Assembly: GCA_964017145.1 (NCBI GenBank)
Contig: CAXHKQ010000352.1
Span: 1-33,815, forward strand
Source: Agrocybe praecox
Taxonomy: Eukaryota; Basidiomycota; Agaricomycetes; Agaricales; Agrocybaceae
Reading direction: 5' to 3'
Length of the DNA stretch: 33,815 nucleotides
Below are positions 1 to 12,040 of this stretch, piece by piece. How positions within the stretch are numbered: position 1 is the stretch's first letter; every line of letters begins with the position of its first letter. The notes below the pieces were generated by a model. The model saw nothing but the letters and a program-made list of their open reading frames with translations, did not search any database and was not told the origin of the DNA. Made by a program: the position numbers and the translations under genes.

Positions 1-337
1 CACAACGCCACCTAGACCCCTCTAGACTCGTTGTTGTGACATTATTTAGAATTCAAATTATACAACAGTAAGAATCAGCCTAAAGTCGAGCTCAAGGCAA
101 ACATTCGTTCAGAAATGATTGCTATATCGCCCGTGATACTGAAAAAAGTGATGGAAAATACAGCAAATGCAGCACATTTTTCAGTTGTCAATAAAAAGCG
201 CCATTTAATTGATAATATATTCAAAAATATATTCAAACAAATTGTACAGGTCCAAATCAAATTAAAATATTTTGTTTATGAAAATCGGTTGATTGGATCA
301 AAAGTTATTCGATGTTCTCATAGCTCCATCAAATATA
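1..337. other. AT-rich DNA without a recognised feature
   Basis: No gene, repeat or RNA is recognisable here. The reading frames present are short and show no family resemblance. The stretch ends at the TA (336-337) that is the target site of the mariner derivative starting at 338. Confidence 0.6.
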
Positions 338-809
338 TTAGGTTGGGGAATAATGGGCTTCCGGGTTTTTCATTCAAATTTCGCGGCGCTCCTGTAAGTG
401 CTACAGATGTCGCATCTGGTAACCCTATACATCGTTTGAATGGTATTGACAGCACCTTTCAAATGACGTTTAGTTTGTTTACATTAGATTCCGCGCTCAA
501 AAGTTACGGTCGATCGAAATGGAGTTCGCAAATCACGAAATTCGAGCTATTTTTTTTTTTTTTTTTTCACAAGGCAAACAGCGGAGGAATGGTTCAGACG
601 ATTCCGTCGTGGTGAAACTGACACCTCAACACCTAGGCAAAATCGTGGAAATCATCGAAGTAGACCGGCATGTGAGCACTCGTTCTATTGCCCAGGAACT
701 AGGGATCGACCACAAAACCGTTTGGAACCATTTGCAGAAGCTGGGATTTAAAAAAAAAAATCATTGAATAAAGAGGTGAAAACCGGAAGCCCATTATTCC
801 CCAACCTAA
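338..809 (+). mobile_element. Internally deleted mariner element, copy 1
   Basis: The ends are perfect 27-bp inverted repeats (338-364 beginning TTAGGTTGGGG; 783-809), flanked by TA on both sides (336-337 and 810-811), as expected for Tc1/mariner insertion. Inside are remnants of the transposase N-terminus. A start at 519 reads MEFANHEIRAI, and a second frame reads DRHVSTRSIAQELGIDHKTV and then NHLQKLGF, the paired helix-turn-helix DNA-binding part of mariner transposases. The whole catalytic DDD half is missing: the coding sequence jumps through an A-run (about 750-760) to the right end. Compared with the copy at 10767 it has lost a further block of about 90 bp, replaced by a T-run (551-567), and it keeps 16 bp near 386-401 that the other copy lacks. 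It cannot make transposase and would need one from elsewhere. Confidence 0.93.
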
Positions 810-1331
810 TATATAATAAAGTGACCATATCCTGGCATGTTCCAATACTTGTTATATAGTTACTTTTTTTTAAATTCGGACTGATCGTCAAATAAAACGA
901 TTCTGACATTATAAATGTTAAAAAAAAATCGAAAACTCCAACCTGAGGCCTCAGAACATCGAATTTAGATTACGTATGCGCCACCATGTGCAGTATATTT
1001 GCACAAGAGCGCACACACGCAACACGCACGCACTCGCGCACGAATAAATTGTATAATCATTTAGTCAGCGCGGTGTCTGTGTAGCAGCACGACGCACGAC
1101 GCCACACGACGTCTCCGCGGCGTCTCACGTCCCACGCGTTTCGTACATGCGCCAGGCAGGACGTGGCGCACGTTGCACGCGAATGCGCACTCGAGATGTA
1201 CTCAATTATGCGAGCGCGCGCGCGCGCGCTTCGCCGCTTAATCACACCTCAATAAATTGCCGTGCACCAGCGCCTGCGCTTTGCGCAACGTGTGCCGACG
1301 CCGCGACACGCGAGGTGTGAGAGGGCATGCA

Positions 1332-1364
<33 letters not shown>

Positions 1365-1737
1365 GCAGACAGAACACCTTTATGCTAATGCTGCCGCGGG
1401 TATGTCGCCATTGCGCAAGTGCGAGACGATGCTGTTCGCATAATTCGGTACACAAACGTTCTGATTGTATCACCAGCACGCTGGCAAAACGTTTACCATT
1501 CTCATGCAACATACCGTACAACATAGAATACATACTTTACTGGCGGTTGTAAAAATACCGAAAGGAAAATCGCATTGTGCCAATTCAATATTTTATCCAT
1601 TTCCGGTTACTGGCGGTGCGTGGCGCCTTCGAGACGATCTTCGACAATTTCGATTCGATTCAGCGTGCTCGCATATTCTCGGCACGCACCCAGCACGTGC
1701 TAAAAGACGTCGTATGTCGTATTATGTTGTATACATA
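810..1737. other. CpG-rich, microsatellite-bearing island
   Basis: After about 150 bp of AT-rich sequence, CpG density rises sharply from about 960 to 1460. A (CG)n-like run lies at 1210-1229 and an (AC)n tract at about 1327-1364. The small open frames on both strands are dominated by these low-complexity runs (for example a Thr-His stretch) and I do not accept them as genes. From 1460 to 1737 the sequence returns to average composition, with nothing recognised. Confidence 0.55.
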
Positions 1738-2171
1738 CAGTCGGTACCACTATTATGTTAACAAGCATATGTTGTACCTTTGAGACGTCAATGCTTGGAA
1801 TGTGTTCGTATCAATGGTCCAAAACGTTCGTGATTGATAGAGCACTATGTTGAGCTCTGTTTAGCACAAAATATTGCTATCCTAAATCTCATACTCACGG
1901 AATGGTCGAACTTTTGCTAGGAATAATGAAATTTTGTCCATTAATAAGTTAACAAATCACGATTTCCACACATTTAGAGCCAAATGCGAATCAATTTACA
2001 GCGGTTTTCGCAAACGAGTTAAAGCTTAATTAATTCCCAGCAAAAGGTCGGCTATTCAGCGAGTATGAGATTTAGGATATCAATATTTTGTGCTAAACCA
2101 CTCAACATAGTGCTTTATCAATCTCGACAAGTCTTTTACAATTTATATGAACACATTTATGGTACCGACTG
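1738..2171. mobile_element. Palindromic MITE with Tc1-like CAGT ends
   Basis: The element begins CAGTCGGTACC (1738-1748) and ends with its complement GGTACCGACTG (2161-2171), flanked by TA (1736-1737 and 2172-2173). The similarity continues inward. The left arm, to about 1912, is a diverged inverted copy of the right arm (about 2047-2171); the best block is 1830-1912 against 2047-2130 and includes TTTAGCACAAAATATTG. No transposase sequence is present. CAGT-type termini and TA duplication suggest mobilisation by a Tc1/mariner-type transposase. The family assignment is inference. Confidence 0.8.
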
Positions 2172-2173
2172 TA

Positions 2174-3233
<1,060 letters not shown>

Positions 3234-3727
3234 TGGGCGTGCGGTAGAGATGTTAGGCAGCGCGTAGAGAATATGTTGGTAGTAGTGGTACATCGTACAT
3301 CGGATTACAGTAGAGAGAAATGTCAAACCTGGATCAAGGAATACTTCAGATCTTTGAGTAGACTTTATTTTAAAATTTGATTCTACAACCCGTGCTACTC
3401 CAATTGTATTTTAAGTGCCTTCGTAATCGGCTTGAGTAAAGATGCCCAGAGCTCCAAAAAGTATTTCTAGGCAACATTTAACATCCTTCCATTTAACGAT
3501 GGGCGTGAGGTAGAGATGTTAAGCAGCGCGTAGAGAATATGTTGGTAGTAGTAGAAAGTAATGTCAAACCTAAGGAATACTTCAGATCTTTGAGTAGACT
3601 TTATTTTAAAATTTGGTTCTACAACCCGTGCTACTCCAATTGTATTTCAAGTGCCTTCGTAATCGGTTTGAGTAAAGATGCCAAGCGCTCCAAAAAGTAT
3701 TTCTAGGCAACATTTAAACATCATTCC
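3234..3727. repeat. Tandem duplication, period about 266 bp
   Basis: Two head-to-tail copies start at 3234 (TGGGCGTGCGGTAGAG) and 3500 (TGGGCGTGAGGTAGAG). They share long near-identical blocks, including the stretch around TTCAGATCTTTGAGTAGAC and the one around CAACCCGTGCTACTCC. Copy 2 lacks about 30 bp present in copy 1 (around 3290-3312 and 3331-3340). Few substitutions separate the copies, so the duplication is fairly recent. No coding potential is visible and the origin of the unit is unknown. Confidence 0.92.
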
Positions 3728-4130
3728 TTTGGATCATCGTGTTGGAAAAAATCGAAAATCTTTCTCTGGTTAAAATACGGCTCGAATGACCAAATGTTCG
3801 CCTCGGTAATAGTGACTTATTTCTCATTTGGCGTCTGAATCAATGCCTGCGTGGATGGTTACAATCGATTCTAGTGGCAACGCAATGCCTGTGCTGATAA
3901 TGACAAACGTCTGAAATATTATGTTAGGCGCGAGGCGCGTAAACTCTCCGGTCATTGAACCCGGTGGACTATATCACCTTGAGACACATTGAGTAGAGAA
4001 ACCTAGATAATTGTAGAAATTACGTAAGCAAGTGCAGTTGTGGAAAAACATGTTCTACAAGTAGAAATAAAATAGCGTTTTCTCGCGTATGAAATTATCA
4101 TTTCTATACTATCATATCTGACGTTCGCGT
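3728..4130. other. Unassigned AT-rich DNA
   Basis: No gene, RNA or repeat is recognised between the tandem duplication and the next CpG-rich island. Confidence 0.5.
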
Positions 4131-4620
4131 GCGAAGATTCGCGCGCCTAGTCACTACGACACGTCAGTGGTTAGTTCCGCACGCGGATCTTCTGAGGTTC
4201 TCGCGTGCTCGCGCGCGCGCGGTTTCTTGCTGATGTGATTATGATTGATGATCTCGTGCACGGAGTGAGTGCGGTGACGTGCCCGAGCGCATCATCGTCG
4301 CCCACTTGAACACGCGCTCGCGCGATGGGCGTCAAGTGCGCGTGTAGCGTGTAGTGTATCTACTGCTAGGAAGGCGCAACGACGTCGAAGACGAACGTCT
4401 GACATGCACGCACGCACACTCGGAGCGTGCGTGTTGAACGATGTGCTGCCGTGTGTGTGAGAGGCAAAGTGTGAATGGCCCAACAAGTGCCGATCGAGCG
4501 CGCACGCTCGTTGATTAACCGCGAGCAAGTGAACGCTTGGGCTAGCGTACACACAACTCGAGCATAGAACAACATCTGAACTAGGTGTATGCACTTGGGT
4601 GTGCATAAACGCTATAACGT
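4131..4620. other. CpG-rich island
   Basis: Dense CpG with alternating CGCG runs (4207-4221) and GTGTG/CACAC elements. Two overlapping minus-strand frames (104 and 69 codons) arise from the GC-rich composition and show no domain. A regulatory role is possible but not shown. Confidence 0.5.
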
Positions 4621-4758
4621 TAGCAAGATGGCGTGACCTTTGAGTCTACTTAATCAGAATGAGAGAGAGAGAAAAGGGGGAAAGACGTCGGGAGAAAGGT
4701 GACGCTTCATAAAAACAAAAGCGACTGGACTCGCCCAACAAACAAAATCAGCTATAGA
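4621..4758. repeat. Flank with first copy of a short direct-repeat module
   Basis: It contains AAAAGCGACTGGACTCG (about 4719-4735), followed by a CCAACAAACAAAA-type tail. Related copies lie beyond the other end of the neighbouring foldback element at about 5434 and 5474, in the same orientation. This suggests a larger repeat unit into which the foldback element is set. Confidence 0.5.
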
Positions 4759-5412
4759 ACTCTCGAACTTCAGTGAGGTGACCGAAACGAGACGAAATAG
4801 CGTGTGGTTGTTGACGACGCGATGGTAGAGTGGGTAGCGTAGTCGGGTTTTGGAATCAAAAGTTGTTGGTTCGAATCCCGGAAGCGGCACCTCAAATTTA
4901 TCAAACGCGTCGTCAAAAACTGGGAACTGTGTAATCAGCAATAAACAGGTTGCTATACACAAAGCGCAGAGTGGAAAAAACAACGTATCACTCTGCCCGT
5001 GTGTGAGCAGACACGTAAATGTTGGCTTGGCTTTGTTCTCTCTCTCAGTGTAGCGCTGAGCGCTGATTTCGTTCTAGTAAAAAGCTCCTGTTTGAGTGAA
5101 ACTGCCCTGTTGATATACTGGTGCCTATCAACAGTAAAATAACCTGTAAAAGCTTCGTATTTTCAAATACAGCCGCCCAACACTCCTTGATGGGGTAAAT
5201 GGATGTAGATGATGATAAGCGTGTGGTTGTTATTGTTTACTCACCAATACTTATGCACAATTGGCAAAAGTGTGTGAATCGGCTCGTACACAGTTTCACC
5301 GGCGACTCGAATTAGAGAGTAAAGCGAGTGATTCTCCCAAATTCGAGTCGCCTCAACAACAACCACACGCGATTTCGTCTCGTTTCGAGTCACCTCGCTG
5401 AAGTTCGTGAGT
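4759..5412. mobile_element. Foldback MITE, copy 1, interrupted by a SINE
   Basis: The outer arms are inverted repeats: 4759-4812 (ACGAGACGAAATAGCG then TGTGGTTGTT) against about 5361-5412 (AACAACCACACGCGAT then TTCGTCTCG). A smaller inner palindrome (GGCGACTCGAATTAGAGAG, and its complement about 5340-5353) makes a nested hairpin. The left arm is separated from the rest by a SINE (4813-5217). Without that SINE and one target repeat the element is about 235 bp, close to the uninterrupted copy at 11429-11676. No transposase is encoded. The class is uncertain because the boundaries and any target duplication of the MITE itself are not clear. Confidence 0.8.
4813..5217 (+). mobile_element. tRNA-derived SINE, family 1, with 14-bp target duplication
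   Basis: The 405-bp insert is bounded by perfect direct repeats AGCGTGTGGTTGTT at 4799-4812 and 5218-5231, the signature of LINE-machinery retroposition. The 5' head resembles a tRNA: A box TGGTAGAGTGGG (4823-4834) and B box GGTTCGAATCC (4868-4878), 45 bp apart as in an internal RNA polymerase III promoter. A body of about 330 bp follows, unrelated to tRNA, then a tail of TGATG/GATGATG-like repeats just before the right duplication. The related foldback element at 11429 has the uninterrupted sequence across this site, confirming the insertion point. The parental tRNA is not identifiable by eye. Confidence 0.93.
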
Positions 5413-5890
5413 CTCTGCCCAGATAGGTGCTCAAAAGCAACTTGACTCCACCAACAAAAAAATATAACCAAAAGCGACCGGACTCGGCGGAAAATTTGAT
5501 GGCGAATCGTTTCATTCACTTATAAGTTTATATATTCCTATACAACAACTATTCCTGCCTGAGTAGCTCAGACCGTGATCTAGTCAGGATTTTCGCTGAA
5601 GGGTGTTATGTCGTGTTATAGAGAGAGTTATGAGTTATGACGTTCTACTATAGCCGTATTTCTTCTGAATCACGAGCCCAGTATTTCACACTAATCGATG
5701 TCATCATGACATCTGCATTCGATCTTTCTGTTCCTGGACTTAGTCCGTAGTCTATAGAAGTCCCAAATCTATGTACGATGCTTTTTACGATAGACAAAAA
5801 AACTCAATACCCTTACCGTGTTGTAGTCCAATATACCGACAACGAGCCATACTCAAGAAATTACGCATTTAAATATATCGAATGTATAAT
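5413..5890. other. Flank with two further direct-repeat modules, then AT-rich DNA
   Basis: Two copies of the AAAAGCRAC..GACTC module lie at about 5434-5460 and 5474-5490, matching the copy at 4719. A tRNA-like GAGTAGCTCAGACC string at about 5561 has no B box and is not called as a tRNA. The rest, to 5890, shows nothing recognisable. Confidence 0.5.
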
Positions 5891-7030
5891 GTATACACTT
5901 GGTACAAAGTACACGAATTAAATCGACCCGCTTCCTGCCGCAACAACCGCAAGACCACCACTACCATCGCAACATCACCAGCACTTGGGTGGAAGTGGTC
6001 CCGCTGTGTTCCAATGTGTATGCGTGCGTGCGTGACGCACTCAAAGTGTGCGCGTATGATTTAGGAATTCATCGAAACACACTGTGCTATGCTATGCTCT
6101 GTTCACGTGACCGCATGTTGCCCGGCGAACTGAGCGCTCGCGTTCAGTAACCACACAAACACACAACGCACGCGCACAGCATAAATTCTATGTTTACACG
6201 AAAACAAACGCTGTCGGTGTTTGTGTGTGTTTTCGGTTGCGTTCTCAGTTACGATCTGCGATCACGACGACATCATCGACGAAAACTAATTGTGCTCTCG
6301 CCTGGCGGCTGTGTAAACGAACACGAACAAACATGCATTCAACATTACGCATAAGTATCACATGTTTTTGTTCGGATGGCAGTTACAGATTGACTACTCC
6401 ACTCTGCCGCCGCCGCCGCCATCCGTCTGACTCCCCATTGCGGCGGTCGCGGCGTGTGAATACAATTAGCGTCAATTAGTCAAAACGGAAATAGAGACGG
6501 TCGGGAGCGGGAGCGGCGTTGTGTTGGTATACGATGGGAGTGTGTATTTGTGACGCAATTAAACACACATATCCGCAATTCACACCCACACAGTATGCTG
6601 GAGACTCGCTCGCGATTTGTGTCAATGACGTGCGGCTCTCCAATATATGCGCTTCAGTTTTGCTGAATGGAAACTCTGCGGCAGCAGCAGCAGCGCGGAA
6701 TGGACCGAATCGACGAGCGCCAACCGCAAGCAGAGATAGGGCACGACCGAACCAGTCATTACGGCGAGCCCACACACACACACACACACACACGTAATGT
6801 GTGTTAAGAGGTTGCCGCACTGCCGCACAGCTGCCGCATCGGAGGCAGTGCAGCAGCAGCGGCAGCAGCACAAAATGTGACATGCCATTATATTATTGCA
6901 AAATCTCAAATCACGTACCACTAGCACACACACTTCCTCGTTCCATTGTGCATGTGCACACGCGGTCATATGCATTCATGTTGACCCATGCCAAGAGCAC
7001 GCCATTCCGCAGCATATACAATTGAGCTAG
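5891..7030. other. CpG-rich island with CAG, GCC and CA repeats
   Basis: The largest island in the first third of the window. It holds a GCC run (6403-6421), CAG-type runs (6671-6689 and 6849-6870) and a (CA)12 tract (6771-6793). Several open frames of 70-135 codons cross these repeats on both strands. They overlap and have no domains, so I treat them as compositional. Such sequence is common in regulatory regions and 5' ends of insect developmental genes, but no promoter can be fixed. Confidence 0.5.
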
Positions 7031-7880
7031 CCCACACCACTTTTCTCCAGCACATTCGCATTCGCAGCGATTGAACAGTTACATAATTTTCGTATACTTT
7101 TCTGGTCATCTTGATGCGGGAACATTGGCGTGGTTGGTTGTGAGAGGTATGAAATTTTGCATTCTAATGATTTTTACCAACGTGCCGTTCACGTTCTGGG
7201 TCTTTAGATTCCGAACAATATCAGATTTCGATTTTACAACACAATGCTAATTTATGCTGGACTTATATTCGTCATTGGGCCTAGGGAAACGCATCTGGAG
7301 TCTCTACAATGCTCTAGGCTCTATCAAATGTTCACCTTGCTATCTTCAATCGCTTGTAAAATACAACCGAAGTTACTGAGCATCACAAGAATAAAAGCAA
7401 TTGATTGTCGAAATGGTACTAGCATTTTTAATAAGGCTATTCATTTTTACAATCTAGGGAAACTATGTAACTCCAATGGTGACGCAGGATTCAAACTATA
7501 TTACCTTTATTTATCGGACAATTCAGCCATTTGAAAGATTATGCTTCAGAGGAATCACAAAAAATATGATAATTAATATCATCTAATAGATTTTCAAAAT
7601 AGTATACGATAAACGATAAACAACTAGAAAATATTCAATGCTGTTTGATTTCGAACAATCTCATTTTCAACTCGTAATCTTCATCGATCAACAAATCATC
7701 ATGCATGCACTCCTGTACATCGCATATCCCTACCTACACGATTCAAGAAAATACGCACAGGCAAGGAGGACATAGGCACGAAACACGACTTTAATAGGTG
7801 CGCGCATAAAAACCGACGGCCCCAGTGAACAACAATTCTGCGGCGTGAGACATCGTGCTAGAGTGGTAGCATATAAATAA
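7031..7880. other. AT-rich DNA without a recognised feature
   Basis: Low GC, no long repeat and no TE similarity noticed. One plus-strand frame (7244-7534, 96 codons) is free of low-complexity sequence, but it shows no motif or family likeness and is not called a gene. Confidence 0.5.
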
Positions 7881-8386
7881 TATTAATATCGATATTTTCT
7901 GCCACACACGTGTTCTGCACGCGCGCGCGCGCGCGCCCGTATGTGTGTGTGAATGTTTTCTCAGTTATGCGTTTGCGCTTCTGGGGGCGCTCGGCGGCAG
8001 CAGCACGCGAGCTACATGCACATACGCACGCCCGCACGGATCGCGCGCATCCGCCTTATGGTGCATTACACAGCATTGTGCACAGTGCACACAGCGTACG
8101 CAAAATAACACAAATTATGCTGCGCCAGCCACGGCCAGCTAGCAAGTATCTCGGCGAACATTCGCTGCAGCAACAGCAGCAGCAGCAGCATGGAAATTTA
8201 TTGTAGCATTGCACGAGCTGCGGACGCTCTATTGTCTAGCATCGACGTCGCCTTTGCTCGGGCATCCACAGCGTGTGTGTGTGTGTGTTGAGCCACAGGT
8301 AAAAAGTCAAAAATACACTCGTTCACGTTTCGCAAAACCGCACACACTGGCAAACGGTTTATTGAATTGTGCGCACTGATGCTGTA
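7881..8386. other. CpG-rich island with CAG repeat
   Basis: It contains a CG-alternating run (7919-7936), a CAG-rich run (8167-8190) and a short GT tract (8273-8288). It ends exactly at the TA (8385-8386) used as target by the next transposon, so the element is inserted at the edge of the island rather than inside it. Confidence 0.5.
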
Positions 8387-9081
8387 CTACATGGTTCATT
8401 AAGTCCCGGGCAAATCGGTGTTCTGGTGCCACCACTCTGAAATCGGTAACATTTTTCGGCAGTGCCAACTTTTAAATGTGGAATTTATAATTGTCATGAC
8501 ATTTTATAAAGAAGTTTGAAAGTTATGCCGTTTGTTGTAACACGCGGTTCATCATATACGAGCTAATGGAGGTAGGGTAATTTCGTTTCTTGATGTAGCA
8601 CATTTTCTGATGGAAAAAATGCGGTTGGATCCTAAACATGTCTTATTACGTGTGGTCCTAGTTCTTCTGCATTGTTGTCCAAAACTCCGAACATGCCTTT
8701 TTGGCACCGAAGACGATGCACTAAATCGACGCCGAAATGTGTCAGTTACTGATGAAAAGGACGAAAACAGCAATAAGTCAACCAAATAATTTCGGAAACA
8801 GAACAGTTTGGAAGCAAAAGATTCCTGATTCCCTGAAGATATGGAAACAATATTTGGCCATATCGTGCATACGATTTTGGGAATGCGAGAGCATTTCGCG
8901 GAGATGGTGCCGCAAAAACTCAGAAACACACTATCGACAAAATGTCCATAATTTATTAATTTGCCTATGAATTGTGGTCCCATCTACGTTTTTATATGTA
9001 TTTGGCCCTCAGTGACTATTATTAATATTTTAATTCAAAATGGAGATTCCATTTTTTCCCAGGACATAATGAACCATGTAG
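8387..9081. mobile_element. Non-autonomous TA-flanked element with CTACATGG ends
   Basis: The inverted ends are about 24 bp. The left reads CTACATGGTTCATTAAGTCC (8387-8406), and the right (to 9081) reads the complement with two or three changes. TA flanks both sides (8385-8386 and 9082-9083). I could not recognise transposase sequence in any frame; the frames present are broken. A diverged partial copy lies at 16745-17065 inside another element with similar ends. The termini and TA duplication suggest the Tc1/mariner superfamily. A block at 8998-9022 (GGCCCTCAGTGACTATT) occurs inverted at 16719-16742 and may be a separate small insertion. Confidence 0.85.
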
Positions 9082-9083
9082 TA

Positions 9084-9920
9084 TGCTGTGCTGTGCTCCT
9101 AGCGGCCGTCGAGCGAGTGCCGAGCTCCGACCGTTCGTCGTGCACATAAAACATAAAACATTATATTTTATAAATATTTATAGGAGTCCCGGGCAAAGCA
9201 GCACCCCGGCGCGAGTCGTGAGTGCGGCGGAAAGGCGGACGAATGCACTAGCCCGAGCATTTTACATATGTTCGGCTCACACACACACACACACACACAC
9301 AATACGCAGATTAAAATATTGGAAAAAGCATCAGCACACCCGAACAATAGCACACGCGGACACACACAGCATAAATGCACCATACGGATGCACCCAACAA
9401 AACAGCATGTGTATTCTACTACTAGTAGTAGTAAGCTTGATTAACATTTCGTGTGTTTTTCTCGAATGTGCGCAGTGGTTCATGTGTGTGTGTGTGCGGT
9501 GTGCGTTGTCTATTCAATTCGCATGCTTTCACAGCGCATGTGCATTGTCTTCGGTCGGTGCACGGAAAATGCATATTACATTTTACAATGTCGATATGCT
9601 TGCTGGTTCAATGTTTTGTGTGCTCTGTCAAAGTGGATGGAAAACACAGAGAGACAGAGAAATAAAAACACAAGGACGAGAATGGAAAATAGTTGTGTGT
9701 TTGTGTGCTGTAATGCACGTGAGTGCTCACATGGCACATGTCGTGCGCACACTGCGAGCGCACAAGTGCACGACGACGGACGATACACGATTGCTGCTGT
9801 GTGTGTGCCATTTCGGATGAGCGATATCGCCGAGGTTCGGCGCGGTGATCTACTTTTGCTCGAGCGCAGTCGCACACAAGACAATAAAACATTTCATGTG
9901 AACTGGGTGTACTAGGTTTA
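9084..9920. other. CpG-rich island with CA/GT repeats
   Basis: It holds a (CA)11 tract (about 9279-9300) and many TGTGTG/CACAC patches. Long frames cross it on both strands, one of 245 codons from 9083. They are built from these patches (His-Thr and Cys-Val runs), overlap each other and carry no domain, so none is called. Confidence 0.5.
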
Positions 9921-10766
9921 TATCTATGAGCGTGCATATTCTTTAAGGTAGGCTATAGTTCGTTGTAGAGTCGAAGAACATATATAATTAAAGCTAATTG
10001 TTTTGTAGTTTGGACTTCTGGGGACAATATGCAATCGGTACAAGCTCCAATATCCGCATCAACGGCCCTCAAATTTTTCTGGGGAGATATCATGTTTGGT
10101 GTCTGGAAAAATAGATCCTGAGGACATTGCCGAATATCGTCTGCATGGAATTGGTATAGGAAGAATATAAAAAATAAAATCCAGGGTAATTCAATTCAAT
10201 AAAACGTGTAAGGAGTGCTGCAGAAAAAACGCATAACTTTTCTCGACTTCAGCTGGAAAAGCATTCGAAATATATTACAGTATCACAATGGCATCAACAT
10301 GTGAAACCCTTACATTCGTCATCGAATAATTTATTGATAATCCGCAGTGGAGTCATCGATCCTTGCCAATAAATCAGAAGTTGATCAATAAAATGTCTTG
10401 AATTATCGAGTCGTATAGAACCAACTTCTATCTTTAAAGGAAAAAAAGGTCTAGGAAGAAAAAATATTCTCTCGAGGCCATAAAAGACGAAGAAAGTGGT
10501 AGCTCTCGTGATGTTAAATCCGATGTAGTCGGATCGAAATTTTGAAGATGAAGTTAGTTTGCGATGAGAGTACAATGCACACAAAAATATGCGGCTAGCC
10601 TAAGGTGCTTTAATGGGATACAATTCGGATTAAAGATGCAATGGCGAAACAGCGCGCCCGTAAACTGACGTCGTTTTTCCCCCAGCCATACAATTGTTTG
10701 TTTATTTGATTATGGTTTGACAGGCGGTGGTTTGACACTAGTTGGACGATGAATCCGAAATATATA
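9921..10766. other. AT-rich DNA without a recognised feature
   Basis: No repeat, RNA or coding similarity noticed. It ends at the TA (10765-10766) that is the target site of the second mariner derivative. Confidence 0.5.
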
Positions 10767-11287
10767 TTAGGTTGGGGAATAATGGGCTTCCGGGTTTTTC
10801 ATTCAAATTTCGCTACAGATGTCGCATCTGGTAACCCTATACATCGTTTGAAAGGTATTGACAGCACCTTTCAAATTACGTTTAGTTTGTTTACATTAGA
10901 TTCCGCGCTCAAAAGTTACGGTCGATCGAAATGGAGTTCGCAAATCACGAAATTCGAGCTATTTTGAAATTTTATTTTGCACAAGGCAAAACCGCTGCAG
11001 AATCGCGAAGAGCGATTTGTGCCGTTCTGGGAGACGAAAAACTATCGATCAGAACAGCGGAGGAATGGTTCAGACGATTCCGTCGTGGTGAAACTGACAC
11101 CTCAACACCTAGGCAAAATCGTGGAAATCATCGAAGTAGACCGGCATGTGAGCACTCGTTCTATTGCCCAGGAACTAGGGATCGACCACAAAACCGTTTG
11201 GAACCATTTGCAGAAGCTGGGATTTAAAAAAAAAAAAATCATTGAATAAAGAGGTGAAAACCGGAAGCCCATTATTCCCCAACCTAA
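10767..11287 (+). mobile_element. Internally deleted mariner element, copy 2 (fuller)
   Basis: The same family as 338-809: perfect 27-bp inverted ends, with TA at 10765-10766 and 11288-11289. A frame from ATG 10931 gives about 60 residues of a mariner transposase N-terminus (FYFAQGKTAAESRRAICAV, then SIRTAEEWFRRFRRGET). The homology then shifts to a second frame, with REQ-like DRHVSTRSIAQELGIDHKTV and NHLQKLGF up to about 11235. The frame change falls where the GRP linker between the two helix-turn-helix units should be, so a small deletion probably removed it. The catalytic domain is absent. The deletion junction, an A-run of 12 followed by TCATTGAATAAAG, is shared with copy 1, so both descend from one deleted founder mobilised in trans. 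Confidence 0.94.
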
Positions 11288-11428
11288 TATATGTCGAGGA
11301 GTGCCTCCAGAAACGGCTTCGATCATTCATTCGAAAACTTATGATGTCTAGTTTATATGGTTGGTACAATGATAATAACATAACATTTGTACCCAGGAAG
11401 ACTATCCCACCGAATTGTCCAGCCATAG

Positions 11429-11676
11429 AACTCTCGATCTTTAGCAACACGACTCGAAAACGAGACGAAATCGCGTGTGGTTGTTATTGTTTACTCACTA
11501 ATCTTACGCACAATTGGCAAATTAAACCCAAAAGTGTGTGTAACGACTCGTGCACAATTTCACCGGCGACTCGAATTAGAGAGTCAAGCGAGTGAGTTCT
11601 CTCAAATTCGAGTCGCCTCAACAACAACCACACGCGATTTCGTCTCGTTTCCGAGTAGCCTCGCTAAAGTTCGTGA
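11429..11676. mobile_element. Foldback MITE, copy 2, uninterrupted
   Basis: The arms 11436-11485 and 11623-11672 are 50 bp each and about 86 percent alike by eye. An inner palindrome around GGCGACTCGAATTAGAGAG and CTCTCAAATTCGAGTCGCC nests inside them. It reads straight through GTGTGGTTGTTATTGTTTAC, the point where copy 1 (4759-5412) carries a SINE, so it serves as the empty site. No coding sequence is present. Outer limits are uncertain by a few bases and no target duplication is evident. Confidence 0.82.
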
Positions 11677-12040
11677 ATCGCGCAGCAGATCTTCGGCCAA
11701 TAGAGTTGGGATCTATTGAAAAGGGGATTTGAAGTCGATGAATATCAAAGCCAAGGACATCGATGATTTCGAAAAACGATGGATAGCAGCCGCCAGAAAG
11801 ATCACAGAGTCTATAAGAAAGTGGCTGATGGAGGGTATTTCCAAAAGGGTATTTCACCGACAACATAGGACGTTGAAGTATTGAGACGAATTAGGTTGAT
11901 GAGCGTATTCGATGCATGGTTTTCCTCGAAGGACCGAGTATTATTAGGGTCAGGGATATGAAATATGGCAGAGTAATGCCTGAGATATTGAACCGTTCTT
12001 CAGTCGCGAGCCTCCAATTTTCATAAATAATATGCACGGT
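11677..12040. other. Unassigned DNA
   Basis: Average composition with no recognised repeat or gene. Confidence 0.45.

Noticed and set aside
4813..4890. True tRNA gene
   Set aside because: A and B boxes are good, but the acceptor and anticodon stems do not fold cleanly and the unit lies at the head of a 405-bp insert with target duplications, so it is a SINE.
5558..5640. tRNA-like GAGTAGCTCAGACC string
   Set aside because: No GG in the D loop, no B box downstream, and no cloverleaf.
9083..9820. 245-codon plus-strand frame
   Set aside because: It crosses CA and GT tracts and overlaps several equally open frames. No protein-like motif is present.
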